Both the position numbers and the translations under genes were made by a program. A DNA stretch of 50,578 nt from Melioribacter sp. (lineage in GTDB: Bacteria > Bacteroidota > Ignavibacteria > Ignavibacteriales > Melioribacteraceae), in NCBI GenBank assembly GCA_026417975.1, contig JAOACD010000014.1, positions 1-50,578 of the forward strand, read 5' to 3'. A model generated the notes under the pieces. It was not told where the DNA came from. It saw nothing but the letters and a program-made list of their open reading frames with translations, and ran no database searches. Shown here piece after piece: positions 18,091 through 26,838 of the stretch; the first letter of the stretch is position 1; each line of letters starts with the position of its first letter.

Positions 18091-18444
18091 TTATTCTTTT
18101 TTGTATTCAGCAATAATGTCGGAACTAATACCTCCACGAACATGAAATTTAGCAGTAATTTTCATATAACGTGGCTGTAGAACTTCTACGAGGTCGTTAA
18201 GAATTTTGTTAGTTACAGCTTCGAAGTATATTCCATCATTGCGATATGATTGAAGATAAAATTTATAGGACTTTAGTTCTACACAGAGTTTATCAGGTAT
18301 GTATTCGAGTATAATTGTAGCAAAATCGGGTTGGCCAGTTTTGGGACAAAGAGAAGTAAACTCTGGAGCTTTGTGAATAATAATATAATTTCTTTCTGGA
18401 TTAGGATTAGGGAATGTTTCAAGTATTTTTTGTTTTTCGTTCAT
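18091..18444 (-). CDS. queF: NADPH-dependent 7-cyano-7-deazaguanine reductase
   Basis: QueF reduces the nitrile of preQ0 to preQ1 in queuosine biosynthesis. This is the short, unimodular form (117 aa), with the T-fold segment EFTSLCPKTGQPDFATI containing the active-site Cys33 and proton-donating Asp40. The QueF signature region ELKSYKFYLQSYRNDG follows, then PRYMKITAKFHVRGGISSD. At the position of the His-Glu pair in the Bacillus enzyme, this protein has Phe-Glu (IYFEAV), a substitution I note without claiming loss of activity. It lies 17 nt downstream of queC in the same direction, which fits one queuosine operon. Confidence 0.95.
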   Translation of the reverse strand: MNEKQKILETFPNPNPERNYIIIHKAPEFTSLCPKTGQPDFATIILEYIPDKLCVELKSYKFYLQSYRNDGIYFEAVTNKILNDLVEVLQPRYMKITAKFHVRGGISSDIIAEYKKE

Positions 18445-18461
18445 TTTATTACTTTGAATTG

Positions 18462-19151
18462 TTAAACATACTTTGGTTTAATTTTATAAGGCAGTGGATC
18501 TTCGACCCCTGCTTTTTGAAATCCTCTTAATCTAAATGCGCAGCTGTCACAAACTCCACACGCTTCATCTTCATTTTGATAACATGACCATGTAAGATGA
18601 AGAGGTGCACCTAGTTCAATTCCTTTTTTTACAATGTCTGCTTTTGAGAAGTGTATTATGGGTGTAATTATTTTTATTTTGGTTTCAGGTTTTGTGCCTA
18701 AATCAACCACTTTTTCAAAAGCGTCAAAAAACTCTGGGCGGCAATCAGGGTATCCACTTGCATCTTCATAGACTGCGCCAATAAAAACAGCTTTGGCATT
18801 TAGAACTTCTGCCCAACTTACACACACTGAAAGAATATTTGCATTTCTGAAAGGAACATACGAAGTAGGTATTTCTTTGCTTTCAAGATTTGCTTTTGAA
18901 ACTTCGATGTTGTAGTCTGTAAGTGAAGAACCACCAATTTTTGCGAAGTGAGTGAAGTCAATTATTAGTCTTTTATCAACATTGTAAAAATCTGCAATAT
19001 CATTAAATGCTTTTAACTCTCTTTTTTCTGTTCTTTGTCCATAGTTTATGTGAACTAATGCTAGATCATATTCTTGATTTGCAATAGCAGTTGTAACACA
19101 ACTGTCCATTCCGCCACTTACAGCAACTACTGCTATATTGTTCTTTTTCAT
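18462..19151 (-). CDS. queC: 7-cyano-7-deazaguanine synthase
   Basis: QueC makes preQ0 from 7-carboxy-7-deazaguanine, ammonia and ATP. The 229-aa protein begins with the PP-loop ATP-pyrophosphatase motif VVAVSGGMDS. The C-terminal zinc site has the expected cysteines (CYQNEDEACGVCDSCAFRLR). The middle segment VPFRNANILSVCVSWAEV and GAVYEDASGYPDCRPEFF are typical of the family. AGGAAGA lies at ribosome-site spacing before the ATG. With the adjacent queF it covers two late steps of preQ1 formation; queD and queE are not in the window. Confidence 0.96.
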   Translation of the reverse strand: MKKNNIAVVAVSGGMDSCVTTAIANQEYDLALVHINYGQRTEKRELKAFNDIADFYNVDKRLIIDFTHFAKIGGSSLTDYNIEVSKANLESKEIPTSYVPFRNANILSVCVSWAEVLNAKAVFIGAVYEDASGYPDCRPEFFDAFEKVVDLGTKPETKIKIITPIIHFSKADIVKKGIELGAPLHLTWSCYQNEDEACGVCDSCAFRLRGFQKAGVEDPLPYKIKPKYV

Positions 19152-19202
19152 ATTAAATTCTTCCTAACTATAAGTTAAAAATAGTAAATTAGTTTTTGAT
19201 TA

Positions 19203-19221
19203 GGAAAATTATGAATTTTCC
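19203..19221 (-). other. Short perfect hairpin between MFS gene and queC
   Basis: GGAAAATT and AATTTTCC form an 8-bp perfect stem with a 3-nt loop in the 94-nt gap downstream of the MFS stop codon and upstream of queC. No T-run follows in the minus direction, so it is at most a weak terminator or an mRNA-stabilising hairpin. It lacks the loop and tail expected of a preQ1 riboswitch. Confidence 0.35.
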
Positions 19222-19245
19222 GCATGTAGTTTTTATTTATGAAAT

Positions 19246-20400
19246 TTAAATCCTTTTTAAAAATAAGAAAGTAAGTGCAACTATAAAGCTAACAAAAGAA
19301 GAGACAAGGAATGGTATTGTTGAACCAAATAAGTCCCATAAAATACCCGTAAAAATAGAACCCAACATAATTCCTAAACTCGATAATGTTGTTAATAATC
19401 CAATAGCTGATCCTTTGAAGTTTTCGTCAGTTATATCACTTATCCATGCTTTTGCTATTCCTTCTGTCGACGAAGCATAAATACCATAAAGTACAAAACA
19501 AAGCCATACAATAAGTGGTTCTTTATTTATTGCAAAAATGAAGTAGATTAGAGAAAATATTATGAGTCCTATTATTAAGATTTTCTTTTTTCCAAACTTA
19601 TCTGCAAGTTTTCCTGCTGGGTAAGAAGTAGCAGCATAAACTAAATTATAGAATATATAGCCAAGTATAGCGATTGTATCTGAATTTGAAATATTTTGTG
19701 ATTTTAAGATTAAAAATACATCGCTACTATTAACTAATGAGAAAATTGTTAATAGAAGTAGAATGATTTTGTACTTGTAAGAGGAAGATTTCCAAAAAGT
19801 TATTATAATTTTTTTATGTTTCTGAAAGGAATTTAATGGAACATCCTTTATGTTAAATGTAAAAAATATTGCTATAAAAGAAGGGATTATGCTTAGTAAG
19901 AAAATTAGAGTATAATTTTTAGGGAAAAAATATAGAACAAAAAGAGCAAATAAAGGACCTAAAACAGCACCCAATGTATCCATAGACCTGTGAAAGCCAA
20001 AGATAGCCCCAGAATTGTTATTAGAATAATAGCTCAAAAGTGCATCACGTGGTGCTGTTCTTATGCCTTTACCTATTCTATCTGTGACTCTTGAAAATAT
20101 TACTGTAGGAATAGCTGGAAAAATTCCAGGTATAGGTTTTACAATTCCTGAGATACTATAACCTAATTTTACAAATATTGAACGTTTACCTAATTTGTCT
20201 GAAATTGCTCCGAAAATTCCTTTTAATAATCCAGCCGTTATTTCTGCAATCCCTTCAATAATTCCTACTATAGTCATGGAAGAGCCAAGCACTGTAGTTA
20301 GAAAAATTGGGGTTATCGGGTAAAGCATTTCACTTGCAAAATCGGTAAAAAGACTAATTAGGCCTAGTATTAAAACCGGTTTAGGAATTTTTGTTTTCAT
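19246..20400 (-). CDS. MFS transporter
   Basis: This inner-membrane major facilitator superfamily protein has about twelve hydrophobic helices in ~384 residues. The loop motif GAISDKLGKRSIFVKLGY between helices 2 and 3 and the repeated GKLADKFGKKKILI in the second half are the classic MFS motif A. RIGKGIRTAPRDALLSYY is shared by a drug/unknown-substrate subgroup. I place the start at the ATG at 20400, with AAGAG six bases upstream; a TTG at 20415 would add five residues. It heads the minus-strand run towards queC. The transported substrate cannot be told from sequence; the position next to queuosine genes is suggestive only. Confidence 0.85.
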   Translation of the reverse strand: MKTKIPKPVLILGLISLFTDFASEMLYPITPIFLTTVLGSSMTIVGIIEGIAEITAGLLKGIFGAISDKLGKRSIFVKLGYSISGIVKPIPGIFPAIPTVIFSRVTDRIGKGIRTAPRDALLSYYSNNNSGAIFGFHRSMDTLGAVLGPLFALFVLYFFPKNYTLIFLLSIIPSFIAIFFTFNIKDVPLNSFQKHKKIIITFWKSSSYKYKIILLLLTIFSLVNSSDVFLILKSQNISNSDTIAILGYIFYNLVYAATSYPAGKLADKFGKKKILIIGLIIFSLIYFIFAINKEPLIVWLCFVLYGIYASSTEGIAKAWISDITDENFKGSAIGLLTTLSSLGIMLGSIFTGILWDLFGSTIPFLVSSFVSFIVALTFLFLKRI

Positions 20401-20435
20401 TATACTCTTATACAAAGCTAAGAAAGCTTTTTGAA

Positions 20436-20465
20436 TTGACTATTTGTAAATAACTTATAAGTTTA
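20436..20465 (+). promoter_or_regulatory. Candidate promoter for the yciO-type gene
   Basis: TTGACT (20436-20441), a 16-nt spacer, then TAAGTTTA (20458-20465) resembles the TTG / TAnnTTTG promoters of Bacteroidota-related bacteria and lies about 70 nt before the start codon. This is pattern matching only. Confidence 0.3.
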
Positions 20466-20532
20466 AATATAAGAAATAAATTCTTCATAAGAATTGTAGA
20501 GGGTTTAATACAAATAAAATCAAGGAGGTATT

Positions 20533-21144
20533 ATGGAATTTTATGAACTGCATCCAATAACACCTCAGCAAAGGTATATTAAAAAGGCAGTTGAAGTGTT
20601 AAAGAAAGGAGGGGTTATTATATATCCTACCGACACAGTTTATGGTATTGGATGTGATATTTATAACCATGAGGCATTAGAGAGAATTTATGAGATTAAG
20701 CATGAAACAGGAACAAAACTTTATAGCTTTATTTGCCCAGATTTGAAAGATATTGCTAAATATGCAAAAGTTTCTGACTATGCTTATAAAACGATGAAAA
20801 AATTGTTACCAGGACCATATACTTTTATTTTACCAGCGGCAAAAGAGGTACCCAAAAAATTATGGTCAAAAAGAAAAACTGTTGGGATAAGAATACCAAA
20901 TAACAAAGTAGCTTTAATGTTAGCAAAAGAATTAGGTAATCCTATTGTTAGTACAAGTGTTACTAATAGAAAGGGGGAAATTCTTTATGACCCTGAAGAA
21001 ATAAGAGTTGTTTTTAATACAAAGGTAGATTTGATGCTATCTACAGGAGCACTTAAAGGGGAGCCTTCTAGTGTTATTGATTTGAGCCAGGATGAACCAG
21101 AAATAATTAGATATGGTGCAGGCGATATTAGCATTTTTATGTGA
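20533..21144 (+). CDS. yciO: YciO-type Sua5/YciO/YrdC family protein
   Basis: This 203-aa protein has the YrdC-like fold: GGVIIYPTDTVYGIGCDI near the N-terminus, PGPYTFILPAAKEVPKKLW in the middle, KRKTVGIRIPNN and STSVTNRKGE later. The opening FYELHPITPQQRYIKKAVEVL, the length and the C-terminal VIDLSQDEPEIIRYGAGD match the YciO branch more closely than TsaC, the threonylcarbamoyl-AMP synthase of tRNA t6A synthesis. YciO may retain a related weak activity, but its in vivo role is not settled. It has a strong AAGGAGGT ribosome site and appears to be a single-gene unit, convergent with the SDR gene. Confidence 0.88.
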   Translation: MEFYELHPITPQQRYIKKAVEVLKKGGVIIYPTDTVYGIGCDIYNHEALERIYEIKHETGTKLYSFICPDLKDIAKYAKVSDYAYKTMKKLLPGPYTFILPAAKEVPKKLWSKRKTVGIRIPNNKVALMLAKELGNPIVSTSVTNRKGEILYDPEEIRVVFNTKVDLMLSTGALKGEPSSVIDLSQDEPEIIRYGAGDISIFM

Positions 21145-21184
21145 TCTAGGCTTGCTTTACATTTTTAAGATGCGAGATTCTCTA

Positions 21185-21961
21185 TTATTGGTCTTTTCTA
21201 TGAATTATAGTTGCAGAAGCTTGTTGTGATGCAAGCACTGTAACCTGTGCAATGTTTACATGAGGTGGACGGGTTGCACAAAAAATAACAACTTCAGCTA
21301 TGTCATCTCCTGTTAATGGCGTTAGACCTTTGTAGACTTCCTTTGCTCTTGCTTCATCTCCGTCAAATCTAACTTTACTAAAATTAGTTTCTACAAGACC
21401 AGGGTCTATAACACTTACTAAAATATTTTTATCAATAACATCCATTCGTAAAGATTTTGTAATTGCGTTCACAGCGTGCTTTGTTGCACAATATACAGCT
21501 CCTTTTGGGTATGCTTCTTGTCCCGCAATAGACCCAATATTGATTATATGACCAGAACCTCTTTGTATCATTCCCGGCAGAATAGCATGTGTTACGTATA
21601 ATAAGCCTTTAATATTCGTGTCAATCATCTCTTCCCAATTATCAGGATTATCTTCATAGAATTTATTTAAACCACGTGCTAATCCTGCATTATTTACTAA
21701 GATGTTTATACTTTTCCATTCAGCAGGTAAAGAATTTATTTTTGTAAAAACTTCTTTTCTGTTTCTTACATCAAGTTCAAATGCATAGACATTTACATCA
21801 TATTTTTTTTGAATATCCATTGCAATTTCTTTTAATAGATTTAACCTTCTTGCATTAATGATGATATTAGCTCCTTCTTTTGCGAAGGCATAAGCGCAAG
21901 CTTTACCAATTCCTGAAGTTGCTCCTGTAATAAAAGCAATTTTCCCTTTTAATGATTGCAT
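21185..21961 (-). CDS. Short-chain dehydrogenase/reductase (YdfG-like)
   Basis: This cytosolic NAD(P)-dependent oxidoreductase of the classical SDR family has about 258 residues. It has the cofactor loop TGATSGIGKACA, the NNAGLARG motif, and the catalytic Ser-Tyr-Lys set in INIGSIAGQ ... YCATK. DVRNR after the second strand and the Arg-containing NARRLN favour NADP. The C-terminal LTGDDIAEVVIFCATRPPHVN is typical of the YdfG-like 3-hydroxy acid/serine dehydrogenase group. I chose the ATG at 21961 because GAGGTTGTT lies just upstream; a frame extension to 21988 adds nine residues without support. Substrate is not deducible. Confidence 0.88.
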   Translation of the reverse strand: MQSLKGKIAFITGATSGIGKACAYAFAKEGANIIINARRLNLLKEIAMDIQKKYDVNVYAFELDVRNRKEVFTKINSLPAEWKSINILVNNAGLARGLNKFYEDNPDNWEEMIDTNIKGLLYVTHAILPGMIQRGSGHIINIGSIAGQEAYPKGAVYCATKHAVNAITKSLRMDVIDKNILVSVIDPGLVETNFSKVRFDGDEARAKEVYKGLTPLTGDDIAEVVIFCATRPPHVNIAQVTVLASQQASATIIHRKDQ

Positions 21962-22075
21962 AACAACCTCAAATTTTTTTCGAGACAAATTTAATAATAT
22001 ATTTATATGACTTAAATCATAAAAGTAAATTTTAGTATGAATGAAAATTTGTTATCTTATTATAAGAAAAAATGA

Positions 22076-22687
22076 ATGTTCATTATGAACCAAGAGTTAA
22101 TCGAAAAAGTAAAAAATTATGTTCTTTCATTACTTAAATCAAAAATTCCTTCTAATAATGTTTATCACGATGTTGAACATACAATAAATGTTGCAGAAGC
22201 CGCAGAATTAATTGGAAAAGAATCAAGACTAAAAGATGACGAACTAGAAATTGTTGTAATTGCTTCATGGTTTCATGATATTGGCTACATTGATAAAGTC
22301 GATGGCCATGAAGAACTAAGTGCAAAGTATGCAGAAGAATTTTTACTTAAAGAAGGTTATCCAATTGAAAAGATAGAACAAGTTAAAAATTGTATAAAAG
22401 CAACTAAAGTTCCTCAAAAACCTAATAATTTGCTTGAGGAAGTTATTTGTGATGCCGACTTATCTCATCTGGGGAAGATTACTTTTAAGGATAGAAACGA
22501 TTTATTTAGAGAAGAATTTGAATCCTATTTTGGAAGGCAATTAACTGAAGCAGAATGGTTAAAGAAAAGTATAGACTTTTTAAATGCGCATAAGTTTTTT
22601 ACTGAATATGCAAGAAAAGAATTCAACGAGCAGAAAAAGAAAAATATAGAATTACTTCAAAAAGAACTTTCAAAAATAATTTCTTGA
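22076..22687 (+). CDS. HD-domain metal-dependent phosphohydrolase
   Basis: This 203-aa soluble protein has the HD superfamily metal ligands in order: YHDVEHTINVAEAAE (first His), SWFHDIGY (the HD doublet), GHEELSAKYAEEFL, and CDADLSHLG (last Asp). The C-terminal part is a charged helix. HD proteins of this type hydrolyse nucleotides or other phosphoesters, and the substrate is unknown here. The start may be this ATG or the one three codons later. The SixA-like phosphatase gene follows by 10 nt, so the two are probably co-transcribed. Confidence 0.83.
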   Translation: MFIMNQELIEKVKNYVLSLLKSKIPSNNVYHDVEHTINVAEAAELIGKESRLKDDELEIVVIASWFHDIGYIDKVDGHEELSAKYAEEFLLKEGYPIEKIEQVKNCIKATKVPQKPNNLLEEVICDADLSHLGKITFKDRNDLFREEFESYFGRQLTEAEWLKKSIDFLNAHKFFTEYARKEFNEQKKKNIELLQKELSKIIS

Positions 22688-22697
22688 AAATCCTTAG

Positions 22698-23195
22698 ATG
22701 AAAAATTTATTTCTTGTAAGACATGCAAAATCGAGCTGGGAAGATCCTTCTTTAAGCGATGTTGAGCGCCCTTTAAATAAACGAGGGAAACGAGATGCCC
22801 CTTTTATGGGAAATTTACTTAAGTCAAAAGGTTTTTTGATTGAAGCAGTTTATACGAGTAATGCAAAACGTGCTTTGATGACAGCAGAATCTTTTTTGAA
22901 AGAACTAAACCTTGATAAAAATAAATTAATTGTTGATGAAAATATATATGAAGCTGGGATAAAAGAATTAAACAACGTTGTAAACAATATCTTAGAAAAA
23001 TTTAATTCTGTAATTTTAGTAGGCCACAATCCTGGATTAACAGCTTTTGCAAACTTTTTGGGAGATAAATATATTGATAACATTCCTACATGTGGTATAG
23101 TAGGTATTGAGTTTCAGGTAAAAAGTTGGAAGGAAATAGAAAGAGGAAAAGGAAAAACTTTTTTATTTGAATATCCTAAAAAGTACCTTAAATGA
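22698..23195 (+). CDS. sixA: SixA-like histidine phosphatase
   Basis: This 165-aa protein is of the histidine phosphatase superfamily, SixA branch. It has the catalytic LVRHAKSSWEDPSLSDVERPL at the N-terminus, with the RHA variant typical of SixA. ERPLNKRGKRDAPFMG and YTSNAKRALMTAESF follow, and the second catalytic histidine is in VILVGHNPGLTAFANFL. SixA-type enzymes remove phosphate from phosphohistidine or act on small phosphoesters. It follows the HD gene by 10 nt and ends 4 nt from the convergent C39-like gene. Confidence 0.9.
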   Translation: MKNLFLVRHAKSSWEDPSLSDVERPLNKRGKRDAPFMGNLLKSKGFLIEAVYTSNAKRALMTAESFLKELNLDKNKLIVDENIYEAGIKELNNVVNNILEKFNSVILVGHNPGLTAFANFLGDKYIDNIPTCGIVGIEFQVKSWKEIERGKGKTFLFEYPKKYLK

Positions 23196-23199
23196 ACAT

Positions 23200-24048
23200 T
23201 TAATAAATTGGAGTCATACCGTACTTACCACATGAGTACATCATTAGTATAGAAGCAACATCTATAGCTGCTCTTTTTTCCTCATCCACTGGTATTACAA
23301 GGTCATAAACCTCTGCTACAAATCTCATGTTTGTTAAAATTTTTTTAAGTTCTGAATAAGTGGGTTCACCATGCCAATTAGCAACTCTTTTGACAAGATT
23401 TAATTCGTTTCTTCTTAAAAACTCATTAAATGTTATAATGTTATAACTCAGTTTTGTTCTTGGTTTGCATATAGTGATTAAATCGTTTGTGTATTGATCC
23501 CATTTACGAGCTAAGTCTTCATTCTTTTCATACATGAGTTGAATGGCTTTTTGAGGAGTAAATTTTGCTCTAGTATGAACCTTAAATTTAGGGATTAAAG
23601 CATAACCATCATAACTAACAATGTCATTTTCTTTCTCTGAATATTTCCAATTTCTTAAAAGTTGTGTAGAACTTACTACACTTACTACTTTATCGAGTTC
23701 ACTATCTATAACAACAAATTTTCCTTTTTGATAACTTACTACGGTATTCCAGTGTTCCCAGTTTTTAACACTTAGAATACATGGATAGCCTTTTTTGAGA
23801 TTTTGAATTAAAAGTCTTCTCGCATCATTAGGATTGCTTGATTGAAAGTGTTTCATCTTACAATTAAATCTTCGTGCTGCTCTTGCAAGCCCAAATTCAT
23901 CAGTCCCAGCCCACCATGTACTACCCGCAATTGTGCTTATTTGGTCTTCGTCTTTGAAAATTCCAAGCATGACGAGAGCATACTTTAGCGCAAAAGGTCC
24001 ACACTGGTACTTGTTAGGTTGAGGATAAAAACTCAATTTTAATCCCAA
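23200..24048 (-). CDS. C39/papain-fold cysteine peptidase-like protein
   Basis: This 282-aa protein has no signal peptide. The N-terminal ~150 residues look like a C39-type papain-fold domain: YQCGPFALKYALVMLG with the probable nucleophile Cys16, WEHWNTVVSYQKGKFVVIDSE with probable His and Asp, and DEFGLARAARRFNC as in bacteriocin-processing and bacterial transglutaminase-like peptidases. The rest is helical and unassigned. The frame is closed by a stop just upstream and has no early ATG, so translation must start at the TTG at 24048 (or another TTG four codons later); starting at the first Met would lose the nucleophile. It is divergent from the ATP-grasp gene with an 82-nt gap, which suggests a functional pair that builds and cleaves an amide bond (inference). 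Confidence 0.7.
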   Translation of the reverse strand: MGLKLSFYPQPNKYQCGPFALKYALVMLGIFKDEDQISTIAGSTWWAGTDEFGLARAARRFNCKMKHFQSSNPNDARRLLIQNLKKGYPCILSVKNWEHWNTVVSYQKGKFVVIDSELDKVVSVVSSTQLLRNWKYSEKENDIVSYDGYALIPKFKVHTRAKFTPQKAIQLMYEKNEDLARKWDQYTNDLITICKPRTKLSYNIITFNEFLRRNELNLVKRVANWHGEPTYSELKKILTNMRFVAEVYDLVIPVDEEKRAAIDVASILMMYSCGKYGMTPIY

Positions 24049-24130
24049 TTTTCAACTTAGAGCAAAAATAATAAAAGTTTTGTAATCCCCAACTTTTTTA
24101 TTTTCTTTGTAAAAAAAATTTTTTGGTTCT

Positions 24131-25210
24131 ATGAAAGTAGCTGTTGTTTATAATGATACAAGCTCAGACTTTTATGAAAAAAAAGATAAGAAGGAAAATT
24201 TAAACTTCACTCCATATTTTGAAATTGAAGAAATTGATCCTGCCTTAGAATACGAAAAAATTGCAAACTCACTTAAAAAATCTGGCTATGATGCGTATAC
24301 TTTAAATATAAAAGATAATTTAAATTTGTTTATTGAAGATACTAAGAAGAATAAACCAGACGTTATATTCAATCTGGTTGAACTTTATAAGGACCAACCT
24401 CGCTTAGAAATGAATTTTACGGGACTTCTTGAGTTAATGAATTTAGCTTACACGGGTGCTCCTCCATTGGCTTTGGCCATTTGTCAAAATAAGATTTTAA
24501 CAAAGAGAATTCTTAAATCACTTGGAATACAAACTCCCAAATTCAAAGTTATTAAATCGCGGAATTCACAATTAAAGATTAACTTAAAATATCCATTGAT
24601 AGTAAAACCTGCTTTTGAAGATGCAAGTGTTGGGATTGATAATAATTCTGTTGTCTATAATGTTGATGAATTAAAAAAACGAGTTGAATATTTATTTGAT
24701 TATTTAAATCAACCAGTTATTGTTGAAGAATTTATTTTTGGACGCGAGCTAAATGTTGCTGTATTTGGTGACGAACAAATGGAAGTTTTACCGATAAGCG
24801 AAATTGATTTTTCTGAATTACCGGAAGATTATCCTCCCATAGTAGGTTTCCATGCAAAGTGGGATCCTTATCACATAACATATCACAAAACTATACCTAT
24901 TTGTCCAGCACCTTTAGAAGATAAAATTAGAATCAAAGCAGAAAAAATTGCTCTGAAGTGCGTCAAATCATTAGGATGCCGTGATTATGCACGTGTCGAT
25001 ATGAGATTATCTAAAGACAATAAACTTTATGTTTTAGAGGTAAATCCAAATCCAGATTTACAAGAGGATGCTGGATTTATGAGATCTGCAAATCATGCTA
25101 ATTATTCCTATGACACTACTTTAAAAATGATAGTCGATTTTGCTTATAAAAGAAAATTGAAAATGAATCGAAACAATAAAGAAAGACTAAGCAACGGGGT
25201 TATCAAATGA
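24131..25210 (+). CDS. ATP-grasp ligase, D-Ala-D-Ala ligase-like
   Basis: This 359-aa ATP-grasp enzyme shows the nucleotide-binding lysine region YPLIVKPAFEDASVGID, the hinge VIVEEFIFGRELNVAVFG, and the metal-binding end YARVDMRLSKDNKLYVLEVNPNPDL. It resembles D-alanine-D-alanine ligase but lacks the HGxxGEDG loop of true Ddl enzymes, having NLVELYKDQPRLEMNFTG instead. It is therefore probably a peptide or amino-acid ligase with another substrate. Its stop codon overlaps the start of the aspartokinase gene (ATGA at 25207-25210), implying translational coupling. A divergent cysteine-peptidase-like gene lies upstream. Confidence 0.8.
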   Translation: MKVAVVYNDTSSDFYEKKDKKENLNFTPYFEIEEIDPALEYEKIANSLKKSGYDAYTLNIKDNLNLFIEDTKKNKPDVIFNLVELYKDQPRLEMNFTGLLELMNLAYTGAPPLALAICQNKILTKRILKSLGIQTPKFKVIKSRNSQLKINLKYPLIVKPAFEDASVGIDNNSVVYNVDELKKRVEYLFDYLNQPVIVEEFIFGRELNVAVFGDEQMEVLPISEIDFSELPEDYPPIVGFHAKWDPYHITYHKTIPICPAPLEDKIRIKAEKIALKCVKSLGCRDYARVDMRLSKDNKLYVLEVNPNPDLQEDAGFMRSANHANYSYDTTLKMIVDFAYKRKLKMNRNNKERLSNGVIK

Positions 25211-26595
25211 AGGTACTTAAATTTGGTGGAACATCTGTAGGTAACTCAGAAAGTATAAATTCAGTAATAGAAATTGTATCAGATTATATAAAACAGAAAG
25301 AAAAAATAATAGTTGTTTGTTCGGCAATGGCAGGAGTAACAGATGAGCTGATAAAAACAGCAAAAGCAGCTGAAAAAGGAGGTAATGAATACGAAGAATA
25401 TTTTTTGAGAATAAAAGATAAGCACTTGAATACTTTGAAAGATTTAATTGTAAAATCCAAAATTAATGATTCTAAAGAGCACATAGAAAATAAATTAGAT
25501 GAATTATATTTAATTTTAAATAGCGTTAGTCTTCTTAAAGAATTGACATTGCGAACTCTTGATAATATAATGAGTTATGGTGAATATTTTTCGTGCTATA
25601 TTATATCTCAAGCACTATTATCAAGAGGTATTAAGTGCGAATTTTTAGATGCGAGAAAAATTATTAAAACGGACGAACAATTTGGCAATGCAAAAGTAAT
25701 TTTTGAAAAGACAAATCAATTAATAAAGGAGTATTTTACTAAGCATAAAAAATTACAAGTTGTTACTGGTTTTATTGCATCAACATTAAGCGGAGAAACA
25801 ACTACGTTAGGGCGCGGAGGTTCAGATTACACTGCTTCTATCATTGGAGCCGCATTGAATGTTGAAGAAATTGTAATATGGACAGACGTTGATGGAATAA
25901 TGACGGCAGACCCACGAAAAGTGAAAAGTGCTTTTCCACTTAAAGCAGTTACTTATGAAGAAGCAATGGAAATGTCTCACTTTGGTGCTAAGGTAATTTA
26001 TTCTCCTACAATGCTTCCAGCTTTACAAAATAAAATTAAAATAAGAATTAAAAACACTTTCAATCCATCTTTTAGAGGAACCTTAATATTACCTCGTGAA
26101 CCCAATGTTAAATTTAATATGAAGGGAATTTCTTCAATAGACGATGTTCATATGCTTCAGGTAGAAGGAAGTGCTTTAATAGGTGTTGAAGGAATTTCAG
26201 CAAGAATTTTTAATGCTTTGGCAAAAGAAAAAGTTAAAGTTCTTTTAATCACTCAGGGCTCTTCAGGTCATACTATTTGCTTTGCAGTATTTCCATCAGA
26301 TAGTTTAAGAGCAAAGAAAGCAATAGAAAACGAATTAAAATTAGAAATTTATGAGAAGCAGTTAAAAAGAGTTGAAGTTATTGAAAATCTTTCAATGTTA
26401 GCAGTAGTTGGAGAAGATTTGTTAAATACCCCCGGTGTTCCTGGTATGGTATTATCTGCACTTGGTCAACATGGAATAAATACAATAGCAATAGCACAGG
26501 GTTCGTCTCAGCTAAATTTGACAATTGTAATTCACAAAGAGCAATTAAAAAAAGCATTGAATGTTTTGCATGACTCTTTGTTTCTAACTAAATGA
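25207..26595 (+). CDS. lysC: Aspartate kinase
   Basis: Aspartokinase phosphorylates L-aspartate in the first step towards lysine, threonine and methionine. The 462-aa protein has the N-terminal VLKFGGTSVGNSESI, the catalytic GFIASTLSGETTTLGRGGSD, and EIVIWTDVDGIMTADPR. Two C-terminal ACT domains follow (MLQVEGSALIGVEGISARIF and LAVVGEDLLNTPGVPGMVLS), the site of amino-acid feedback. Length and layout match the monofunctional or ThrA-like kinase class without a dehydrogenase domain. It overlaps the upstream ATP-grasp gene by 4 nt and precedes the riboswitch-controlled metY-metX genes, so it may supply the methionine branch. Confidence 0.95.
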   Translation: MKVLKFGGTSVGNSESINSVIEIVSDYIKQKEKIIVVCSAMAGVTDELIKTAKAAEKGGNEYEEYFLRIKDKHLNTLKDLIVKSKINDSKEHIENKLDELYLILNSVSLLKELTLRTLDNIMSYGEYFSCYIISQALLSRGIKCEFLDARKIIKTDEQFGNAKVIFEKTNQLIKEYFTKHKKLQVVTGFIASTLSGETTTLGRGGSDYTASIIGAALNVEEIVIWTDVDGIMTADPRKVKSAFPLKAVTYEEAMEMSHFGAKVIYSPTMLPALQNKIKIRIKNTFNPSFRGTLILPREPNVKFNMKGISSIDDVHMLQVEGSALIGVEGISARIFNALAKEKVKVLLITQGSSGHTICFAVFPSDSLRAKKAIENELKLEIYEKQLKRVEVIENLSMLAVVGEDLLNTPGVPGMVLSALGQHGINTIAIAQGSSQLNLTIVIHKEQLKKALNVLHDSLFLTK

Positions 26596-26838
26596 TAATT
26601 GTTTATAATTAGCCGCATTAAAATAAAATTTCTGTTCAAAAAGTTTGTTACAATAAACAATAATCTTTTTTGAAACTTATCAAGTTTTTAATATAAAATT
26701 TCAATATTGATTTAATACTAATGATTTTTTATAAAACAATTTTTTCGTTGTTTACTTATTAGATGGAAAATTTTCAAAGCACATTAAATAAATTCTTTTA
26801 ACATTGTTATTAATTCTAATGAAAACTCTCATCTAAAC
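26596..26838. other. AT-rich intergenic stretch, nothing recognised
   Basis: This is the first half of the 496-nt gap between the aspartokinase gene and metY. I see no ORF, tRNA, repeat or strong hairpin in it; the promoter, riboswitch and terminator follow downstream. Confidence 0.6.

Noticed and set aside
19152-19245. preQ1 riboswitch in front of queC
   Set aside because: There is a short hairpin and an AAAAACTAA stretch, but the loop is only 3 nt and no pseudoknot-forming loop/tail pairing is seen.
25207-26595. Bifunctional aspartokinase/homoserine dehydrogenase
   Set aside because: The protein ends after two ACT domains; no dehydrogenase domain follows.
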